DNA of 64,000 bases from Cryobacterium ruanii (GCF_004404055.1 NZ_SOHK01000004.1:91156-155155), one strand, 5' to 3'. Shown: positions 29,396 through 39,171, counted from the first letter of the stretch. Notes: generated from the sequence alone by a model not told the origin. Numbers and translations are program-made.

Positions 29396-30547
29396 TTAGA
29401 GCTTGGCGGCCTTCGCTGCCTTGATCTGGGCTCGAAGACGGGCCACTTCGTACAGGGTGACTCCGGCGGCGATTCCGGCATTGAGCGACTCGGTCGCGGC
29501 GCTGATGGGAATCGAGACGATCGCGTCGCAGGTCTCGGTGACGAGGCGGGACAGACCCTTGCCCTCGCTGCCGACGACGATCACGATGGGCCGCTCGGCG
29601 AAGCCGGTGCCGAGGTCGGGCAGCGATACGTCGCCGTCGCCGTCGAGACCGAGCACGAACACGCCCTGCGCCTTGAGCGCCTTCAGGGTCTGGGTGAGGT
29701 TGCTCGCCATCGCGACGGGCGTGCGCGCTGCCGCGCCAGCACTGGTCTTCCAGGCTGAAGCCGTGACGCCGACCGAGCGGCGCTGCGGCACGATGATTCC
29801 GTGACCGCCGAACGCAGCGGTCGAGCGGATGATCGCACCCAGGTTGCGCGGGTCGGTGATGCCGTCGAGGGCCACGAACAACGGCTTATGGCCGCGGCTG
29901 ATGGTGAGCTCGAGCAGCTCCATCGGGTGCGCGTACTCGTAGGCGGGAACCTTGAGCGCCAGACCCTGGTGTACCGCGTCGCGACCGGCGAGACGGTCCA
30001 GTTCGGGGCGCATGACCTCGAGAATGGGGATGTTGCGGCTCGTCGCCATCAGCAACACCTCTTTGACCCGCTCATCCATTTCGATGCGCGCGGCGATGTA
30101 GAGCGTCAGCGCGGGAATCTTCGCACGCAGCGCCTCGAGCACCGAGTTGCGGCCGGTGACGATCTCGTGCTCGTCGATCTGCTTCGCACGACGCGTCGAG
30201 GATCCGCCGCCGCCGCTGTTTCCGGTGCCGCGCTGGGGTGCCTGCGAGGCGCCGCGGGTGCCACCACGAGGCGTTCCGCCGCGGGCTGCCCCGGCCGGGC
30301 CGCCGCGGGACGAACCGCGGTTGGCGGAAGCATCCGCTGCTGGACGCGAGTTGAAACCGCCCGCCGCGGTGAACCGCTCGGCGGCCGCCTTGCGCTTACC
30401 GGCGGGGTGATACGGACGGTCTTCGGCCTTGGGGGTGGGCTTCTTGCCCTCGAGCGCCTGGCGGCCCTGGCCGCCGGAGCCGACCTGCGCTCCGCGGCTG
30501 CCCTTACGCACCGCTCCGGTGCGCGATTTGCGGTCTAGATTTTTCAT
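29396..30547 (-). CDS. rlmB: 23S rRNA (guanosine-2'-O)-methyltransferase RlmB
   Basis: A 383-residue SpoU-family enzyme. An extra N-terminal region of about 125 residues is basic and Gly/Arg/Ala-rich and probably disordered. The substrate-binding domain (about 140-215) is followed by the knotted SpoU domain with [25 protein letters not shown] and [16 protein letters not shown]. It methylates a guanosine of the ribosomal A/P loop region. Its ATG overlaps the cysS stop by one base, a coupling shared with mycobacteria. Confidence 0.93.
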   Translation of the reverse strand: MKNLDRKSRTGAVRKGSRGAQVGSGGQGRQALEGKKPTPKAEDRPYHPAGKRKAAAERFTAAGGFNSRPAADASANRGSSRGGPAGAARGGTPRGGTRGASQAPQRGTGNSGGGGSSTRRAKQIDEHEIVTGRNSVLEALRAKIPALTLYIAARIEMDERVKEVLLMATSRNIPILEVMRPELDRLAGRDAVHQGLALKVPAYEYAHPMELLELTISRGHKPLFVALDGITDPRNLGAIIRSTAAFGGHGIIVPQRRSVGVTASAWKTSAGAAARTPVAMASNLTQTLKALKAQGVFVLGLDGDGDVSLPDLGTGFAERPIVIVVGSEGKGLSRLVTETCDAIVSIPISAATESLNAGIAAGVTLYEVARLRAQIKAAKAAKL

Positions 30548-31962
30548 CAGTCAAAGCTCCAATGGGCACCCGACGGGGTGTCTTCGATGGTGATTCCGGC
30601 GGCGACGAGTTCGTCCCGGATTCGGTCGGCAGCCGCATAGTCGCGGTTTTCCCTGGCGAGGTTGCGGTCGCCGAGCAGTCGCTCGACCAACGCACTCAGG
30701 GCCACCATGGCCGGTTCGTCTGTTGCCACGGCCCAGCCGGGCGACAAAGGGTTTATTCCCAGCACTTCGCTCATCGCGAGCACTTCACTGCGAGCGGATG
30801 CCGCAGCGTGCAGGTCTTCGGCATCCAGCGCGGCGTTGCCGGCGCGCACGGTGTCGTGGAGCACACCCAGCGCCTGCGGAACGGCGAGGTCGTCATCCAT
30901 GGCAGTCGCGAAATCCTCGGGCACGACCTCGACGCCGCTCCCGGCGAACCGGGTGCCAGCCAGCCGGCGATCGGCCCGGTCGAGAAAGCTTTCGACGCGC
31001 TCGAGGGCCGCTTCGGCCTCGGCGAGCGATCCGTCGCTGTAGTCGATGGTGGAGCGATAATGGGCGGCGCCCAGAAAATAGCGCACGACGATGGCGCGAG
31101 CCTGGTCGAGCAGCTCGGCCGCGAACACCGAGTTGCCGAGCGACTTGGACATCTTCTGCCCGTTCACGTTGACCAGACCGTTGTGCACCCAGTAGTTCGC
31201 GAAGTCGCTGCCGGCCGCAGTCGACTGCGCCAGCTCATTCTCGTGGTGCGGAAAGCGCAGGTCGAGGCCGCCGCCGTGAATGTCGAAGTGGTCGCCGAGG
31301 TACCGGGCGGCCATGGCCGAGCATTCGATGTGCCAGCCCGGTCGGCCCTGGCCCCACGGCGAGGTCCACGCGGCCGAGGCGGGTTCGTCGGCCTTGTAAC
31401 CCTTCCACAGGGCGAAGTCGCGCGTGTCGCGTTTGGCGCGGGGCGAGGCATCAGTCGCGGCCTCCATATTGGCGGGCGACTGGTGGGTGAGCGCGCCGTA
31501 GGCTGGCCAGCTCGCGCTGTCGAAGTAGACGTCGCCGGATGCGTCGGGGGCAGCGTAGGCGTGGCCGCGTTCGATCAAGGTGGCGATGATGGCCTGCATC
31601 TCGGAGATGCTCGCCGTGGCGCGCGGCTCGTAGGTCGGCGCGAGAATGCCGAGGCGCTGGTAGCCGGCGGTGAACTCCAGCTCAAAGCGGTAGGCGAGGG
31701 CCCACCACTGCTCGCTCGAGCCCTTGGCGTTGATCAGGATCTTGTCGTCGATGTCGGTGACATTGCGTACGAACGTGACGTTCAGGCCGCGGTAGCTGAG
31801 CCAGCGGCGCAGCTGGTCGTAGACCAGGGCGCTGCGCAGGTGTCCGATGTGCGGGCTGGACTGCACGGTGGGCCCACACACGTACATCGAGACCCGGCCC
31901 GCTTCGAGGGGGACGAAGTCACGCAAGGCCTGGGCCTTCGAATCGTACAGTTGCATGGTCAC
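30547..31962 (-). CDS. cysS: Cysteinyl-tRNA synthetase
   Basis: A 471-residue class I synthetase. [18 protein letters not shown] holds the HIGH-like motif and a zinc-binding Cys; [11 protein letters not shown] is the KMSKS loop, and [15 protein letters not shown] supplies more zinc ligands. The full length is present. It starts the cysS-rlmB unit. In mycobacteria cysS directly follows ispF; here an 11-kb block separates them. Confidence 0.97.
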   Translation of the reverse strand: MTMQLYDSKAQALRDFVPLEAGRVSMYVCGPTVQSSPHIGHLRSALVYDQLRRWLSYRGLNVTFVRNVTDIDDKILINAKGSSEQWWALAYRFELEFTAGYQRLGILAPTYEPRATASISEMQAIIATLIERGHAYAAPDASGDVYFDSASWPAYGALTHQSPANMEAATDASPRAKRDTRDFALWKGYKADEPASAAWTSPWGQGRPGWHIECSAMAARYLGDHFDIHGGGLDLRFPHHENELAQSTAAGSDFANYWVHNGLVNVNGQKMSKSLGNSVFAAELLDQARAIVVRYFLGAAHYRSTIDYSDGSLAEAEAALERVESFLDRADRRLAGTRFAGSGVEVVPEDFATAMDDDLAVPQALGVLHDTVRAGNAALDAEDLHAAASARSEVLAMSEVLGINPLSPGWAVATDEPAMVALSALVERLLGDRNLARENRDYAAADRIRDELVAAGITIEDTPSGAHWSFD

Positions 31963-32085
31963 GCCTCCCAGTTTAGGTCAGGGGTCTGACCCGGCCCGGC
32001 GGGCGCGGGACCCGGGCATGGACTCATGCTGATACAATTTGAGTCTACGTCACGCCAGCGGGCGATCTGACCCAGGGAGCCACCA

Positions 32086-33036
32086 ATGCCCAGCCCACGC
32101 GAGCAGGAAATGTTTGTTCGCGCGGCGACTCTGTACTACATCGAGGGCAAGTCCCAAGCCGAAGTTGCCACCGAACTGGGCATTTCTCGTTCCAACGTGT
32201 CGAGGGTTCTCACGAGCGCCCGCGCCAATGGGATTGTCGATATCCGAATCAACGCTCCGTTTCGGCGAGATTCGAAGCTGGAACGCGACCTGATCGAAAA
32301 ATACGGACTCCAGGAAGCACGTGTCGCGCCAAGCGGAGCACCAGAAATGCAGCTAGCACGTGTGGGCGAATTGGGCGCTCAGTGGCTCATGGATCACCTC
32401 CCCCTCGAAGGATCGATCGCGGTGTCCTGGGGGTCGGCTGTTCAGGCAGTGGTGGAGGAAACCGCGCGCGATCCCACACACTCCACCCTCGAAATTCTTC
32501 CACTGGTTGGCGGACTGTCGATCGTGGATGCGGCCCGAGACGGGAATGTTCTCGTTCGAGCACTCGCGATCAAGTTGGGCGCCCGCCATCGGCGCTTGTA
32601 CGCGCCGGCCGTGGTTGAATCCACGACAGCCCGCACGGCGTTCCTCACCGAAACGTCGATTCGAACGGTGTTGGAAGCAGCCAGCGAAGCCCAGGTGGCC
32701 ATTGTCGGCATCGGCAGCGTTGGCGAGGGCGCATCCTCCGCAATCATCGATTCAATGTCGCTGTCAGCCACCGAACTTGCCCAGTTCCGTGATTCCGGTG
32801 CCGTGGGTGACTGCTGCACACGTTATTTCGACGGCAGCGGCCGGCCCGTTGATTCGTCCGTCAATGACCACGTTATTGCGATCGACCTCGCGAGTCTGCG
32901 CAAGATTCCCAAGGTGGTCGGCGTCGCTGCCGGCGTACAGAAAGCGGCGGGAACCCATGGAGCACTCAAGGGCAAGCTACTGCACTCGCTGGTGGTCGAT
33001 TCCGCTTTGGCCACAGCGCTTCTCGCTCTGGACTAA
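32086..33036 (+). CDS. SorC/DeoR-type sugar-binding transcriptional regulator
   Basis: A 316-residue regulator. AGGGAG precedes the ATG. The N-terminal helix-turn-helix (YYIEGKSQAEVATELGISRSNVSRVL, about 17-42) is followed by a SorC sugar-binding domain (SIAVSWGSAVQAV, VVGVAAGVQKA). SorC proteins bind phosphorylated sugars or polyols and control adjacent catabolic genes. It is the only regulator of this class in the cluster and the obvious candidate to control the PTS/oxidoreductase/dehydrogenase genes on the opposite strand. It is divergent from cysS. Confidence 0.88.
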   Translation: MPSPREQEMFVRAATLYYIEGKSQAEVATELGISRSNVSRVLTSARANGIVDIRINAPFRRDSKLERDLIEKYGLQEARVAPSGAPEMQLARVGELGAQWLMDHLPLEGSIAVSWGSAVQAVVEETARDPTHSTLEILPLVGGLSIVDAARDGNVLVRALAIKLGARHRRLYAPAVVESTTARTAFLTETSIRTVLEAASEAQVAIVGIGSVGEGASSAIIDSMSLSATELAQFRDSGAVGDCCTRYFDGSGRPVDSSVNDHVIAIDLASLRKIPKVVGVAAGVQKAAGTHGALKGKLLHSLVVDSALATALLALD

Positions 33037-33125
33037 GCACTCGCTTCCTGGGCGAGCAGGTCGCCGAAGACGGAAATCAGATTGTTCAGGCCGGCGGCGT
33101 GCTCGAGGCGGTCGGACTTGTCGGG
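33033..33125 (-). pseudogene. Possible gene remnant (C-terminal 30 codons)
   Basis: On the minus strand, a frame without an ATG reads PDKSDRLEHAAGLNNLISV and ends FGDLLAQEASA at a TAG that overlaps the SorC stop. It has coding-like character, but an in-frame TGA precedes it and no start or ribosome site is present. It looks like the end of a decayed gene left between the regulator and enzyme I. The family is not recognised. Confidence 0.4.
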
Positions 33126-33329
33126 TCACTGATCTAATGTGCCGGCTCAGCAGAGCAATCGGCTAGCCGGGATTCTTCACCAAAGCCATGGCAACGACCC
33201 GGGCACCGACCGGCTTAGCCGCGCCTCCCGGCGGCAGTAGCTGCCGGGAACGGCGTTTAGGCACGACTCGTTCACGGCACGAAGAGGCGGCTCTTTGAAC
33301 TCCCCCTTTCTCCGTGCCGCTATTGCGTG

Positions 33330-34991
33330 CTAGAGCGAGTTCGCTACGAAGTCCCGAGCTAAGGCGCGTGCTTCGGCCGCACTGGAAGCTCCGAGAACAC
33401 GGGCGGCGAGTTGCGCGGCTTCGACACGCGTGTATCGCAGAAGTTCGGCCCGAACATCCGCCAGGGCTGCCGCGGTCATCGAGAGCGACGTCGCACCGAG
33501 GCCGACCAGCACAACGGACAAGAGGGGGTCGCTGGCAGCTTCACCACAGACACCGATCGGCCTGCCAGCGCCCGTACCAGCGTCGCCGATGAGCTTGACC
33601 AATCGCAGCACGGCAGGGTGCCAGGGGTCCTGATACGACGCGACGGAGCCCAGCATGCGGTCGGCAGCCATCGTGTACTGCGTGAGATCGTTCGTTCCAA
33701 TGCTCACGAAGTCACAGGCGAGTACTACCTGATCGGCCATCAGCGCGAGGGAAGGAATCTCGGCCATCACTCCGGCCACACGAACGCCCAGCTTTCGGGC
33801 GAGCTCAACAAAATATCTGGTCTCCGCCAGATCCGTGACCATCGGCGCCATCACCCAGAGTTCGGCGCTGGTAGCGCGCTCGGCACCAGCGAGGGCGGTG
33901 AGTTGATCGCGCAGCACTTCTTCATTGGCCCGCAGCGCCCGGAGCCCGCGAAGGCCCAGGGCCGGATTCTCCTCCCGGCCCCCGTGCAGAAACTTCAACG
34001 GCTTATCGGCACCGGCGTCGAGGCATCGCACGACCACTTTCTGCCCCGGAAAGGCCGCCAAGACGGACGTGTAGTGCGCCTGCTGCTCGGCAACCGTAGG
34101 CGCGGTCTGGGAGTCCAAGAAGAGGAATTCCGTGCGAAACAGCCCAACTCCCTCGGCCCCTAAGCGCACGGCCTGGGCGCAGTCCGCGCTGGATCCCAGA
34201 TTGGCCAGCAATGGCAACAACTCTCCATCGCGCAGCGCACCGGGGGCAAGCTCGATGTGTTGTTCTGCGGCAAGTGCCCCTATTCGAGCCTCCGCAGCGG
34301 CAAGCTCCACGCTCCCCGGGCCAACCGTGATCCGGCCGGTTGCAGCATCGACGATGATTGTGGTGCCCTCCAGTAGCTCATCCGCGCCGTCGACGCCAAC
34401 GACGGCCGGAAGGGAGAGAGAGCGCGCCAGAATCGCTGTGTGCGAGGTCGGTCCACCGTCACTCGTGACGAGCGCAAGCACCAGGAGCGGGTCCAAAAGC
34501 ACCGTGTCGGCCGGGGCCAGATCCCGCGCCACGAGAATATACGGCGTCTGCGATTTCGGCAGGCCCGGTGCGGGTACCCCCCGCAACACAGCGATGATCC
34601 GCTGCGCGACGTCGTGCAGGTCGGCGGCTCGTTCAGCCAGGTATCCGCCCAGCTCCGTGAGACGGGCGGCAAATTCAGTAAAAGCTTCAAAGACCGCGCG
34701 TTCTCCGGTACTGCCAGCGTCGATCCGCGCGTTCACCTCATCGACGAGCGCCGGGTCCTGCGCCATCATCGACTGTGCTTCCAACACGTCCTGCGCTACA
34801 CCGCTCGCTGCTTCACCGCGCTGGAGCAAATCGGCCGAGACCGTGGCGAGCGCACTGCCGACCAGGCGCTGTTCGGCCCGGGCATCAGTAGTGCGAAGAG
34901 CCAGCTCCGGTTCCGACAGGGCGGCCGGCATGCGTAACACCGGGCCGAGCGCCATGGTCCGACCGACGCCAATACCGCACAGTTCCTTCAC
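33330..34991 (-). CDS. ptsI: PTS enzyme I (phosphoenolpyruvate-protein phosphotransferase)
   Basis: A 553-residue enzyme I. GTG 34991 is chosen for the GAGGAG seven bases upstream; a TTG 21 bases earlier lacks a site. The phosphorylated His is in GGPTSHTAILAR (about residue 184). The PEP-binding TIM-barrel half has GLFRTEFLFLD and GTNDLTQYTMAADR, and GVCGEAASDP carries the essential Cys. It transfers phosphate from PEP to HPr. Being encoded within a sugar-specific operon, it probably makes the transport chain self-sufficient. It follows the oxidoreductase gene after a hairpin. Confidence 0.94.
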   Translation of the reverse strand: MKELCGIGVGRTMALGPVLRMPAALSEPELALRTTDARAEQRLVGSALATVSADLLQRGEAASGVAQDVLEAQSMMAQDPALVDEVNARIDAGSTGERAVFEAFTEFAARLTELGGYLAERAADLHDVAQRIIAVLRGVPAPGLPKSQTPYILVARDLAPADTVLLDPLLVLALVTSDGGPTSHTAILARSLSLPAVVGVDGADELLEGTTIIVDAATGRITVGPGSVELAAAEARIGALAAEQHIELAPGALRDGELLPLLANLGSSADCAQAVRLGAEGVGLFRTEFLFLDSQTAPTVAEQQAHYTSVLAAFPGQKVVVRCLDAGADKPLKFLHGGREENPALGLRGLRALRANEEVLRDQLTALAGAERATSAELWVMAPMVTDLAETRYFVELARKLGVRVAGVMAEIPSLALMADQVVLACDFVSIGTNDLTQYTMAADRMLGSVASYQDPWHPAVLRLVKLIGDAGTGAGRPIGVCGEAASDPLLSVVLVGLGATSLSMTAAALADVRAELLRYTRVEAAQLAARVLGASSAAEARALARDFVANSL

Positions 34992-35039
34992 GGAAGTACT
35001 CCTCTTGTTCAACGTTCAACCATCTCGTTAACCCGCAAA

Positions 35040-35079
35040 GCCGGACATCACAGCTCATTGGGGAACGGTGATGTCCGGC
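35040..35079 (-). terminator. Attenuating hairpin before enzyme I
   Basis: A perfect 12-bp stem (GCCGGACATCAC at 35040 with GTGATGTCCGGC at 35068) with a 16-base loop lies between the oxidoreductase stop and the enzyme I start. Only TTT follows on the minus strand, so partial termination or processing is likely. Confidence 0.6.
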
Positions 35080-35093
35080 GATCTAGCCGGTCG

Positions 35094-36416
35094 CTATTTG
35101 ATCAGCGACAGCAGCTGGGTATCTTCAAGGAGTCCATCGGTCAGCAGCGCATCCTGCAGCTTGCGCAGGATCACGATCGTCTTGGTCTCGTCGAGCGTGA
35201 CGTCGTCGTAGGTGATCGGGGTGCCTTGCGCCACGTTGCGACGCAGCGTGGCAGCGGATGCAAGACCAATCGGCAGTTCGCGACCAGCGCGGGCCTCGAC
35301 GGCAGAGACGGCATCACCATAAACGTGTTCGCCACCGATGCCATCAATCTTCTCGCCCACGACGAGGTCACGCTTGGCCATCGCCGACACGTCGGCGTTC
35401 CAGGCGGCCGGAGCGAGCGACGCCTGGCGATCGATGATGACCTCACCGATCGAGAGCACGGCCTCAACGCTCGCGAGGTGGTATGGGCGGTAGAAGGAGA
35501 AGTACGGGCCGTCGCCGAGCTTGAGGTAGCGAAGCTCTTCCCGCACGACGTCGTCATCAGCCTTGGCAACGACGAAGACACCGGGAGCGACGGGGCCGGT
35601 CGCGTAATCGACGACTCCATTCGCGGGAAGGATGCCGCCGTCGCTCTTAGGCTTGAAAATGTCGTGCAGGGTTGGAACGGTGGCCGGCGGTCCATTCATG
35701 GAACGCTTGCTCAGCTGCAGGTCGGCGGCATTCGCGAGGGCCGCCATCTCGATCATGGTCTTGGTGCCGTCCACGAAGCTGCACAGCATTCGCGGGTTCA
35801 TGCCCTTGGCGGCCGCTTCCTCGACCAGCATGGCGGGAGTGGCTGCGCTGTTTAATGGATTGTTCTTGCCCTTGCCCGCACACACAACTTCGAGTCCGAT
35901 GTCCTGCACGTATTCCACCAGCTTGAGGCATTCCACCGGCTCATCGCCGCGGCAAACCGTGTAGATATTTCCGGTCTGGGCGGCAATGCGCGCCAAGAGC
36001 AATCCGACAGTCACGTCAGCCTCGACGGTCATCAGTGCAACGTCTTTGCCGGCCAGCAGGGAGGCCAACGCAACCTTCGCCGCGATCTCCGGAACACCAG
36101 AGCATTCGATGACGAGGTCGATCGGGAGCTTTGTGAGGGCCAGTGCGTCGTTTACGACGACGTGGCGACCCGCCTCGATCGCCTGGCTCAACACTGAAAC
36201 ATCGCTGTCCTGAACGACGTCGTCGATACCAGCGTTGTGCAGGGCGGCGATCGCTTTCTCGACCGCGACGTCAGCGACGGCGGTGATGTCCACGCCCTTC
36301 TGGCGTGCGATCTGTGCGATGAAACCCGATCCCATCTGACCGGCACCGACCAGACCAACCCGGACCGGGCGACCGAGTTTCGCTTCTCGTTCAAGCAGTT
36401 TGCGTGTGTAGCCCAT
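35094..36416 (-). CDS. drl: DRL-family (DXR-like) oxidoreductase with C-terminal SAF domain
   Basis: A 440-residue protein from ATG 36416, five bases after GGAGG. The NAD(P)-binding Rossmann domain opens with VGLVGAGQMGSGFI (about 20-33). A homoserine-dehydrogenase-like central region (CRGDEPVECLKLVEYVQDIGLEVVCAGKGKNNPLN) and a C-terminal SAF domain (about 350-435) follow. This layout is that of the predicted homoserine-dehydrogenase/SAF family in which Brucella DRL converts 1-deoxy-D-xylulose 5-phosphate to MEP with NADPH. Only one clade of the family has proven DRL activity, so the substrate here is inferred. Setting: GutM and the PTS lie upstream, enzyme I downstream. Palindromes before its start suggest separate control. 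Confidence 0.82.
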   Translation of the reverse strand: MGYTRKLLEREAKLGRPVRVGLVGAGQMGSGFIAQIARQKGVDITAVADVAVEKAIAALHNAGIDDVVQDSDVSVLSQAIEAGRHVVVNDALALTKLPIDLVIECSGVPEIAAKVALASLLAGKDVALMTVEADVTVGLLLARIAAQTGNIYTVCRGDEPVECLKLVEYVQDIGLEVVCAGKGKNNPLNSAATPAMLVEEAAAKGMNPRMLCSFVDGTKTMIEMAALANAADLQLSKRSMNGPPATVPTLHDIFKPKSDGGILPANGVVDYATGPVAPGVFVVAKADDDVVREELRYLKLGDGPYFSFYRPYHLASVEAVLSIGEVIIDRQASLAPAAWNADVSAMAKRDLVVGEKIDGIGGEHVYGDAVSAVEARAGRELPIGLASAATLRRNVAQGTPITYDDVTLDETKTIVILRKLQDALLTDGLLEDTQLLSLIK

Positions 36417-36445
36417 CAGATCCTCCAGTAATAATTGAATTTCAT

Positions 36446-36478
36446 GCATGTATGTGCTCGAAATTCTCACTTATGTGA
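36446..36478. promoter_or_regulatory. Operator pair upstream of the DRL gene
   Basis: TCAC-TTAT-GTGA at 36467-36478 and a weaker GCAT-GTAT-GTGC at 36446-36457, starts 21 bases apart. Both match the TCAC-N4-GTGA palindrome seen before the EIIC and E1alpha genes, and lie 30-62 bases before the DRL start. Confidence 0.65.
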
Positions 36479-36557
36479 ACACATTAATGCGTGAGCGTGG
36501 TCCCAACGACGCCGGCGAATCGCCCGCTGCGGCGAAAGAATGCGGCGCGAACCGGGC

Positions 36558-36992
36558 TTAGGCGGGTTCGGTGCGCGCCGGTCCCGAACGACTCGGCGCC
36601 CGATTGCCGGCCCCCTTGCGGCGCACGATCTCGGCCTGTTCCAGGCAGCCCTGAACGGCCTTCTTCACGCTCTTGCCCGTGGCACGTTCAACGACCGTGA
36701 CGGAGGACCCCAGAAGTTCCGCCCGTACGCGAAACTTGGCCAGCACACTTCGGCCAACCATGGCCTCGGCAGCCAGCACTTCTCGTGCGCTCGTATCGAT
36801 AACGAGGACGACGACTGCACCGCGGAGGATACCCTTGCTGCGGCCGGAAACGAGAACGTGGGTGCTATTGCCGGCGAACTGCTGCGCCAGTCGCCGGGTC
36901 ACTCCGGTATAGGCGCGCTGCTGAAAGTAGCTAAACAGGCCGCTCAACAGCAGCGCGCCCAATAGAAACAGAGCGAATCTTCCGGTGTCCAC
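36558..36992 (-). CDS. gutM: GutM-type membrane-linked activator
   Basis: A 144-residue protein starting GTG 36992 directly after the EIIA stop (TAA then GTG). A single N-terminal membrane helix (about 5-22, FALFLLGALLLSGLFSYF) is followed by the GutM-type cytoplasmic domain (YTGVTRRLAQQFAG, GILRGAVVVLVIDT). GutM proteins accompany glucitol-family PTS operons; in E. coli GutM activates the sorbitol operon. The mechanism is unknown. It is in the same transcript as the PTS genes. Confidence 0.8.
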   Translation of the reverse strand: MDTGRFALFLLGALLLSGLFSYFQQRAYTGVTRRLAQQFAGNSTHVLVSGRSKGILRGAVVVLVIDTSAREVLAAEAMVGRSVLAKFRVRAELLGSSVTVVERATGKSVKKAVQGCLEQAEIVRRKGAGNRAPSRSGPARTEPA

Positions 36993-37379
36993 TTAGGCAC
37001 CCACAATCAGTTCGATCGTGGCGCCCGGTTGCGGAAGGCCCAAATTGCCCTGCGCGTGCAGAGCACCGGGAAGGAGGTTCGTTCCGAGCTCGGGGTTGCA
37101 GTAGACCACGATGTGGCCCAGCTGCCGCAGGTTGTCTCCTGCGCGTTCCCCAACCGCAGTGACGGTGACTTGAGCATCGCCGACCCGCAACACGTCTCCC
37201 GGCTGGGGATCGCGCTGCGGGTCATGCGCGATGGACTTGTGCACGATGCTCACTTCGGCCAGTTCCGCCGGACACGGTTCCCCGAAGAAGATGACTACAC
37301 CGCCCTCGACCATTTCAATAGCGTCTTCGCCAATCGAGACGACCTCGCTGTGAAAGTACTGCTCCATGGGAATGCTCAC
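36993..37379 (-). CDS. srlB: PTS glucitol/sorbitol-family EIIA
   Basis: A 128-residue EIIA from GTG 37379, with GGAT upstream (an internal ATG four codons later is possible). The phosphorylated His is His47 in VSIVHKS, aligned with E. coli SrlB FIHCH. TAVGERAGDNLRQLGHIVV is the conserved second segment. It passes phosphate from HPr to EIIB. It directly precedes GutM and follows the EIIB gene. Confidence 0.9.
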   Translation of the reverse strand: MSIPMEQYFHSEVVSIGEDAIEMVEGGVVIFFGEPCPAELAEVSIVHKSIAHDPQRDPQPGDVLRVGDAQVTVTAVGERAGDNLRQLGHIVVYCNPELGTNLLPGALHAQGNLGLPQPGATIELIVGA

Positions 37380-37432
37380 TATCTATCCGGTGGTGACGAA
37401 GGCTGGAGTGCCGCGATTGGACTTGCGAAGGA

Positions 37433-38470
37433 CTACAGCAGGAAGCTGACCAACCAGGCGATGATGACCGCGATCGGTGAGGTGATCAGGCGGGAGAACA
37501 AGACCGCAGGAACACCGACGGCAATTGTCTCTGGCTTGGCCTCGCCGAGGGCCAGGCCGACCGGCACGAAGTCACACCCGACCTGTCCGTTGATGGCGAA
37601 GAGCGTCGGCAGGGCATAGGCAATCGGCAGAGCACCCGTGGCGATCTGAGTACCCATGAGCACACCGACGACCTGCGCGATTGCCGCTCCCGGCCCAAGG
37701 ATGGGCGACAGAAAGGGCAGCGCGGTGATCACACCGAGCAGAATCAGACCCCATGGGCTGGACGTAAGCGGAGTCACAGCATTGGCGATCCAGGTGGAGA
37801 TTCCGGTGAACGTGACGAACCCGATGAGCAGGCTCACGTAAGCCATGAACGGAAGGATTGTCTGGAGGGTTAATTGAATGGCCTGGCGACCCGACGACAA
37901 CAGGGTGTTGATGATGTTTCCCACGATGGCACCGAAGCCCGCCGCCGCGGCGGAAAACGCCCCGACGACACCCTTCCTGCCGCCGCGTTGCGGCTGCACC
38001 CGGATTCGCTCCTGGGGAACGACGGTTGGGCGCGAGCTGCTGACATGAGCACTGGCCGGTGCTTCTGCCACGGGAGCGGCCGCCAGCGCACCGTCGATTA
38101 TGGCAACGTTGCTCACTCCGACGGCCGAGACGAAAAGGTCTTCGGTGATGTATTTAGCCAGCGGGCCCGAAGGCTCACCGGGGAACACATCAACGGTTAG
38201 GAGCTTCTTCTTTGGGTAGACGCCGATTCTGGCCGTGCCTCCGCAGTTAATGACGACGACCGCAACTCGAGCGTCGTCCATCCCCGTCGTGAATCCATCA
38301 ACCGCTTCTGCTCCGGAAAGTTCAGCGATTCGAGCGGCGACGGGATGAATGCCTCCCCCGGTGACCGACAGCACAACGTTTCGCTCGTTGGTGGGACTGA
38401 CCAGAAGTCCGGCACCCCATCCGCCGTTGCCAGCGCTGACAAATACATCATTGTATTGAGTTTTCAACAT
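37433..38470 (-). CDS. srlE: PTS glucitol/sorbitol-family EIIB (EIIBC2)
   Basis: A 345-residue subunit. The N-terminal EIIB domain has GNGGWGAGLLV and VVINCGGTARIGVYPKK; the Cys in NCGGT is the likely phosphorylation site. E. coli SrlE has a second Cys five residues later (from memory), which is Ile here. The C-terminal half has three to four membrane helices with PFLSPILGPGAAIAQVVGVLMG and FAINGQVGCDFVPVGLALGEAKPET, the conserved transport region. It lies two bases after the EIIC stop. It sits with EIIC in the membrane and phosphorylates the polyol during import. Confidence 0.9.
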   Translation of the reverse strand: MLKTQYNDVFVSAGNGGWGAGLLVSPTNERNVVLSVTGGGIHPVAARIAELSGAEAVDGFTTGMDDARVAVVVINCGGTARIGVYPKKKLLTVDVFPGEPSGPLAKYITEDLFVSAVGVSNVAIIDGALAAAPVAEAPASAHVSSSRPTVVPQERIRVQPQRGGRKGVVGAFSAAAAGFGAIVGNIINTLLSSGRQAIQLTLQTILPFMAYVSLLIGFVTFTGISTWIANAVTPLTSSPWGLILLGVITALPFLSPILGPGAAIAQVVGVLMGTQIATGALPIAYALPTLFAINGQVGCDFVPVGLALGEAKPETIAVGVPAVLFSRLITSPIAVIIAWLVSFLL

Positions 38471-38472
38471 GG

Positions 38473-39171
38473 TTAAGCCATCCCATCGATGGGCGCAAGA
38501 GTGGTCTTTTTGGAGGAACGTGACGCGGCGGATGCCGCGGCAAAGGCCCGGTCATAGTTGTCGAAGACCTCGGTGAGCCCCTCGCGCTGAATGAGCATCT
38601 TGGTGATCCGCTCCGTAACCACGCCGCGAATGAAGATCACCACAATCCCGGTGACGAAGTAGAGCAGTGCCAGTTGCGCGTAGGAGCCCGGGCTGACCTT
38701 GAGGACTCCAGCGGCGACACCCGTCCAGACAAAAATCTCGCCGGCGTTAGCGTGCGGAAAGAAGGCCGTTACGGGGTGCACGAACGACACGGCCGAATCG
38801 TAGAACGCCGGCTTCTGACGTTCCGGAAGATACATTCCGAAGGAGTAGCACATGGGGTTGGTCAACACGATGACGGCGATCACGGGCATGACCGTGTAGC
38901 GGGTGATTGCCCATCGGGCCGACCACTGCACGGCACGTGTCATTCGTGCTTCACCGATCCAGGTCGTGACTGCGTACATCAGCGTCAACAGCACGATCAG
39001 GGTGGGAAGGATTCCGGTGACGAGCCCCATGAAGGCAGCGCCCGAAGCATTAAACAACCCGATGAACTGCTCGGCGCCCCACGTGAATGCCATCAGAACG
39101 GGGTTGTCGCCTGATGGAACGGGAGGTGCCGGGTCGACCACGCTGGCGACCAGGTCCAAGATACCGATCAT
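38473..39171 (-). CDS. srlA: PTS glucitol/sorbitol-family EIIC
   Basis: A 232-residue membrane subunit with GAGAGG before ATG. About four helices with GAEQFIGLFNASGAAFMGLVTGILPTLIVLLTLM and NPMCYSFGMYLPERQKPAFYDS, matching the EIIC family, followed by a Ser/Ala-rich cytoplasmic tail. It starts the PTS part of the cluster, after a 183-base gap that contains a perfect palindrome. Substrate range is not readable from sequence; the neighbours argue against plain sorbitol. Confidence 0.9.
   Translation of the reverse strand: MIGILDLVASVVDPAPPVPSGDNPVLMAFTWGAEQFIGLFNASGAAFMGLVTGILPTLIVLLTLMYAVTTWIGEARMTRAVQWSARWAITRYTVMPVIAVIVLTNPMCYSFGMYLPERQKPAFYDSAVSFVHPVTAFFPHANAGEIFVWTGVAAGVLKVSPGSYAQLALLYFVTGIVVIFIRGVVTERITKMLIQREGLTEVFDNYDRAFAAASAASRSSKKTTLAPIDGMA

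Noticed and set aside
35094..36416. Homoserine dehydrogenase
   Set aside because: The SAF domain and the family layout place it with the homoserine-dehydrogenase-like/SAF oxidoreductases, and no threonine pathway gene is near.
36993..39171. A plain sorbitol utilisation operon
   Set aside because: The PTS is of the glucitol family, but no sorbitol-6-phosphate dehydrogenase is present; the DRL-type enzyme and acetoin-type complex do not fit sorbitol breakdown.
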